Shown here piece by piece: positions 50,620 through 52,336 of a stretch of 52,336 nt of DNA; position 1 is the stretch's first letter, and each line of letters opens with the position of its first letter. The notes under the pieces are model-generated. The model searched no databases, had not been told where the DNA came from, and was given only the letters and a program-made list of their open reading frames with translations. The DNA lies in the NCBI GenBank assembly GCA_937894725.1, contig CALAYL010000053.1, positions 1-52,336 on the forward strand, read 5' to 3'. Made by a program: the position numbers and the translations under genes. The DNA comes from an uncultured Bacteroidota bacterium. Its GTDB lineage: Bacteria; Bacteroidota; Bacteroidia; Chitinophagales; LD1.

Positions 50620-52308
50620 CTATGCAAACATTGCGATTTGTCCATTGTTTACGGGTGTCATCTCGTTAATAAAACTGTCCCACAAGTCAAGTGTCAAATT
50701 GAGTTTATACTTTTTGTTCAGCATTTCAAGTGCTGATTGCAGTTGCGTCTTGTTCATTTGTTTTGCTAATTCTAAAAGGTCAATTCTCATTAAAACGTCC
50801 TTTGTAAAAGTCCTTTTAGCGTCCGGGAAAGTTACTGATTGTAAAAACTGAACTGTTGTGTCGGAGTTTAAAAGAATTAAAGCATAAACCGCAAATTCTA
50901 TTTTGTCAAAACCTATTAAATAACAAGTGTCGTCAAGCATTACAGGTTTGTTGTCCTGAGGCAGAATAAGTGTAAAATGAAAGGTCTTGTAAAGTCCTGA
51001 TATGGCAACTTTGAACGGTTTGAAGGAATAATCACCAATACCAAATATTGAAAACAAGGGTTTGTTGTTGTAGATACTTGATTTTCTTGCATCGAAATTT
51101 GCTTGATGCTCTGTCAGGTATTGGTATGTTTTAGGATATTCAGTTTTAATATACTTTGTTTCTTGTCCAACTTTCTTTTGCGTAACAATCGTAAACTTTC
51201 GTGTTTGATTGATTACTGTGTTTTTTAGGTCAGAACTTTTGAGAATACCATAAACTAAACCGTCTTCCAATTTCACTTCTTCGTTCAGTCCGTTTACATA
51301 GTGTCCGTTTACTTTGTCTAATTCCATTACGGTTGAACAATCGTGTTTTAAACCTTGTCGCCAAACAAAAGGACATTCTCCGTCAATTTCTTTCGTGTGA
51401 ATGTAAGTGTCAATGTTTGAAACAAATTTATCGTTAAGCCAACCGAATTTAAGTTGAGATTTTAGATTGTTGTAAAAATCAAATACTGTGCATTCAAATG
51501 TCGGTAGTGAATTTAGTTTGCAATAAAACAAAGCCGCTTCTACTGAAACATTAAACTCCTTTTTGCTATCAATACAATGTTTTTCAATTTCTGAAATCTT
51601 GTAACGATTTTTGTTTTGGTCGAAGACAATGTTTTTGATAACAGAATTTTTTACCAATAACAATAAATTCCCTTTTATATTTTGAAAGGTTTCAATCATA
51701 GTCAATGTAATAAATTCAGCAATGTCAAAATTGCCTTTACCTGTCATAGCATCTAAACCGCTATGGTTTTTAAAATTCGTTTTTTTAGGAAGATTGGCTG
51801 AATTTAAACTACCCAATTTTGAATTGGTTACCCAAGGTGGATTGCCAATTATCAAAATATTATTCGTAGAATGCTCCTTTGCAATAGTTTTAAAATCGAA
51901 ATCAAAAACGTTGCAATGAACTATTGAAATTTCTGGTTTGTTTGAATTTGGATTAGAAAGAAAAAAATCAACAATGTTGAATTTAGTTTCCCAGACGTAA
52001 GGTTTATAAATTTCAACACCGAAAACATTTTTAATTTCCTTGAAGTTTCGTAGAGAAGCAATAATAAAATTTCCTTTTCCACAAGTCGGCTCAATTACAA
52101 CTTCGGGGGAAATGTTTTTGGAAGCTAAGTGTAATGTTACTTTATTCGCTAAATCAGAATTAGTTTGAAAGTCGCCATATTCCGCTCTATCAGGTTCTTC
52201 AAGAACATTATTAGTAATTGAAAGAACTTCTTTAAGCATTTCCAATTCTTCATTATTATCAAAAAAATGTATGATGCCTTCGGCATCATACATTTTTTGA
52301 TTTGCCAT
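50620..52308 (-). CDS. DNA adenine (N6) methyltransferase, probable type II restriction-modification
   Basis: 562 residues. Motif X-like RAEYGDFQTNSDLANKV (41-57), SAM-binding motif I VIEPTCGKGNF (71-81), GVEIYKPYV (97-105) and catalytic motif IV NPPW (156-159) give the gamma-class order of N6-adenine methyltransferases. The C-terminal half (about 270-560) is a likely target-recognition region. No nuclease motif is seen, so it is a stand-alone methylase or the M subunit of a system extending past the right edge. The gene is visibly more A/T-rich than most of the window (sampled lines 25-33% GC against 53% in dus), a sign of transfer. A perfect hairpin lies over codons 4-16. Confidence 0.8.
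   Translation of the reverse strand: MANQKMYDAEGIIHFFDNNEELEMLKEVLSITNNVLEEPDRAEYGDFQTNSDLANKVTLHLASKNISPEVVIEPTCGKGNFIIASLRNFKEIKNVFGVEIYKPYVWETKFNIVDFFLSNPNSNKPEISIVHCNVFDFDFKTIAKEHSTNNILIIGNPPWVTNSKLGSLNSANLPKKTNFKNHSGLDAMTGKGNFDIAEFITLTMIETFQNIKGNLLLLVKNSVIKNIVFDQNKNRYKISEIEKHCIDSKKEFNVSVEAALFYCKLNSLPTFECTVFDFYNNLKSQLKFGWLNDKFVSNIDTYIHTKEIDGECPFVWRQGLKHDCSTVMELDKVNGHYVNGLNEEVKLEDGLVYGILKSSDLKNTVINQTRKFTIVTQKKVGQETKYIKTEYPKTYQYLTEHQANFDARKSSIYNNKPLFSIFGIGDYSFKPFKVAISGLYKTFHFTLILPQDNKPVMLDDTCYLIGFDKIEFAVYALILLNSDTTVQFLQSVTFPDAKRTFTKDVLMRIDLLELAKQMNKTQLQSALEMLNKKYKLNLTLDLWDSFINEMTPVNNGQIAMFA
52262..52298. repeat. Perfect 17-bp hairpin at the start of the methyltransferase gene
   Basis: Arms 52262-52278 and 52282-52298 are exact inverted complements around a 3-nt loop (TTC). 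The GC core GATGCC/GGCATC is flanked by A and T runs on either side. In the mRNA it folds over codons 4-16, right after the start codon at 52308, and could hide the start, act as an attenuator-like terminator, or be an operator. A second ATG (codon 6) lies inside it. Confidence 0.85.
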
Positions 52309-52336
52309 TTCAAAAGATGTAATCTTTTTCAGATTG

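Overview
The window looks like chromosomal DNA of a member of the Bacteroidota, AT-rich and free-living rather than host-reduced. Several things point there. Many genes are preceded by the Bacteroidota -7 promoter element TAnnTTTG rather than by Shine-Dalgarno sites. Two secreted proteins end in type IX secretion sorting domains: a type A tail at 5376-6623 and a gliding-associated type B tail at 43168-46761. A TonB-dependent receptor with an N-terminal carboxypeptidase-like repeat is present, and the rpsF-rpsR-rplI cluster has no ssb. No rRNA, tRNA or CRISPR array was seen. I cannot place it below phylum with confidence.

Layout. 1-1000: the end of a probable IS3-family element and a PD-(D/E)XK-like nuclease candidate. 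1307-5310: a tight four-gene run of an RsmI-like methyltransferase, paaC, paaD and a secreted GH31 enzyme. 5376-8760: a secreted SGNH hydrolase, an M29 aminopeptidase and an MscS channel. 8757-13318 (minus): a TolC/HlyD/binding-protein trio, then a DinB-like protein coupled to an Mpo1-like protein. 13418-17834 (plus): a Wza/Wzc/WecA-type exopolysaccharide cassette. 17848-20728 (minus): phospholipid synthesis (cdsA, psd) with a CPBP-family membrane protein and a Cys/His-rich secreted peptide. 20824-25520: dusB-like, PBP1A (minus) and an MFS exporter. 25539-27973 (minus): the transketolase C-terminal subunit translationally coupled to an ECF sigma factor, its probable anti-sigma factor and a Spy-like periplasmic protein. 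28130-30019: a fibre-like secreted protein. 30391-35035: lipid and redox enzymes and a glycosyltransferase. 35067-40033 (minus): YgjP-type peptidase, ComEC and MutL. 40171-46761 (minus): TonB receptor and a giant PKD/repeat adhesin. 46852-50540: small membrane protein, rhodanese, TsaC/Sua5, ribosomal proteins, a small cytochrome c and YbeY. 50620-52308: an AT-rich DNA adenine methyltransferase whose first codons form a perfect 17-bp hairpin.

Most of the window is housekeeping or cell-envelope content. The least ordinary parts are: the GH31 enzyme, which keeps four of the five residues of the sulfoquinovosidase motif but has Gln for the sulfonate-binding Arg; orphan paaCD in the same run; a set of promoters only 3-6 nt from the start codons, implying leaderless mRNAs; a TolC/HlyD pair followed by a signal-less solute-binding protein where an ABC permease would be expected; the coupling of a metabolic enzyme half to an ECF sigma factor; and the foreign-looking ends of the window. 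I did not find a clear, wholly new multi-gene system.
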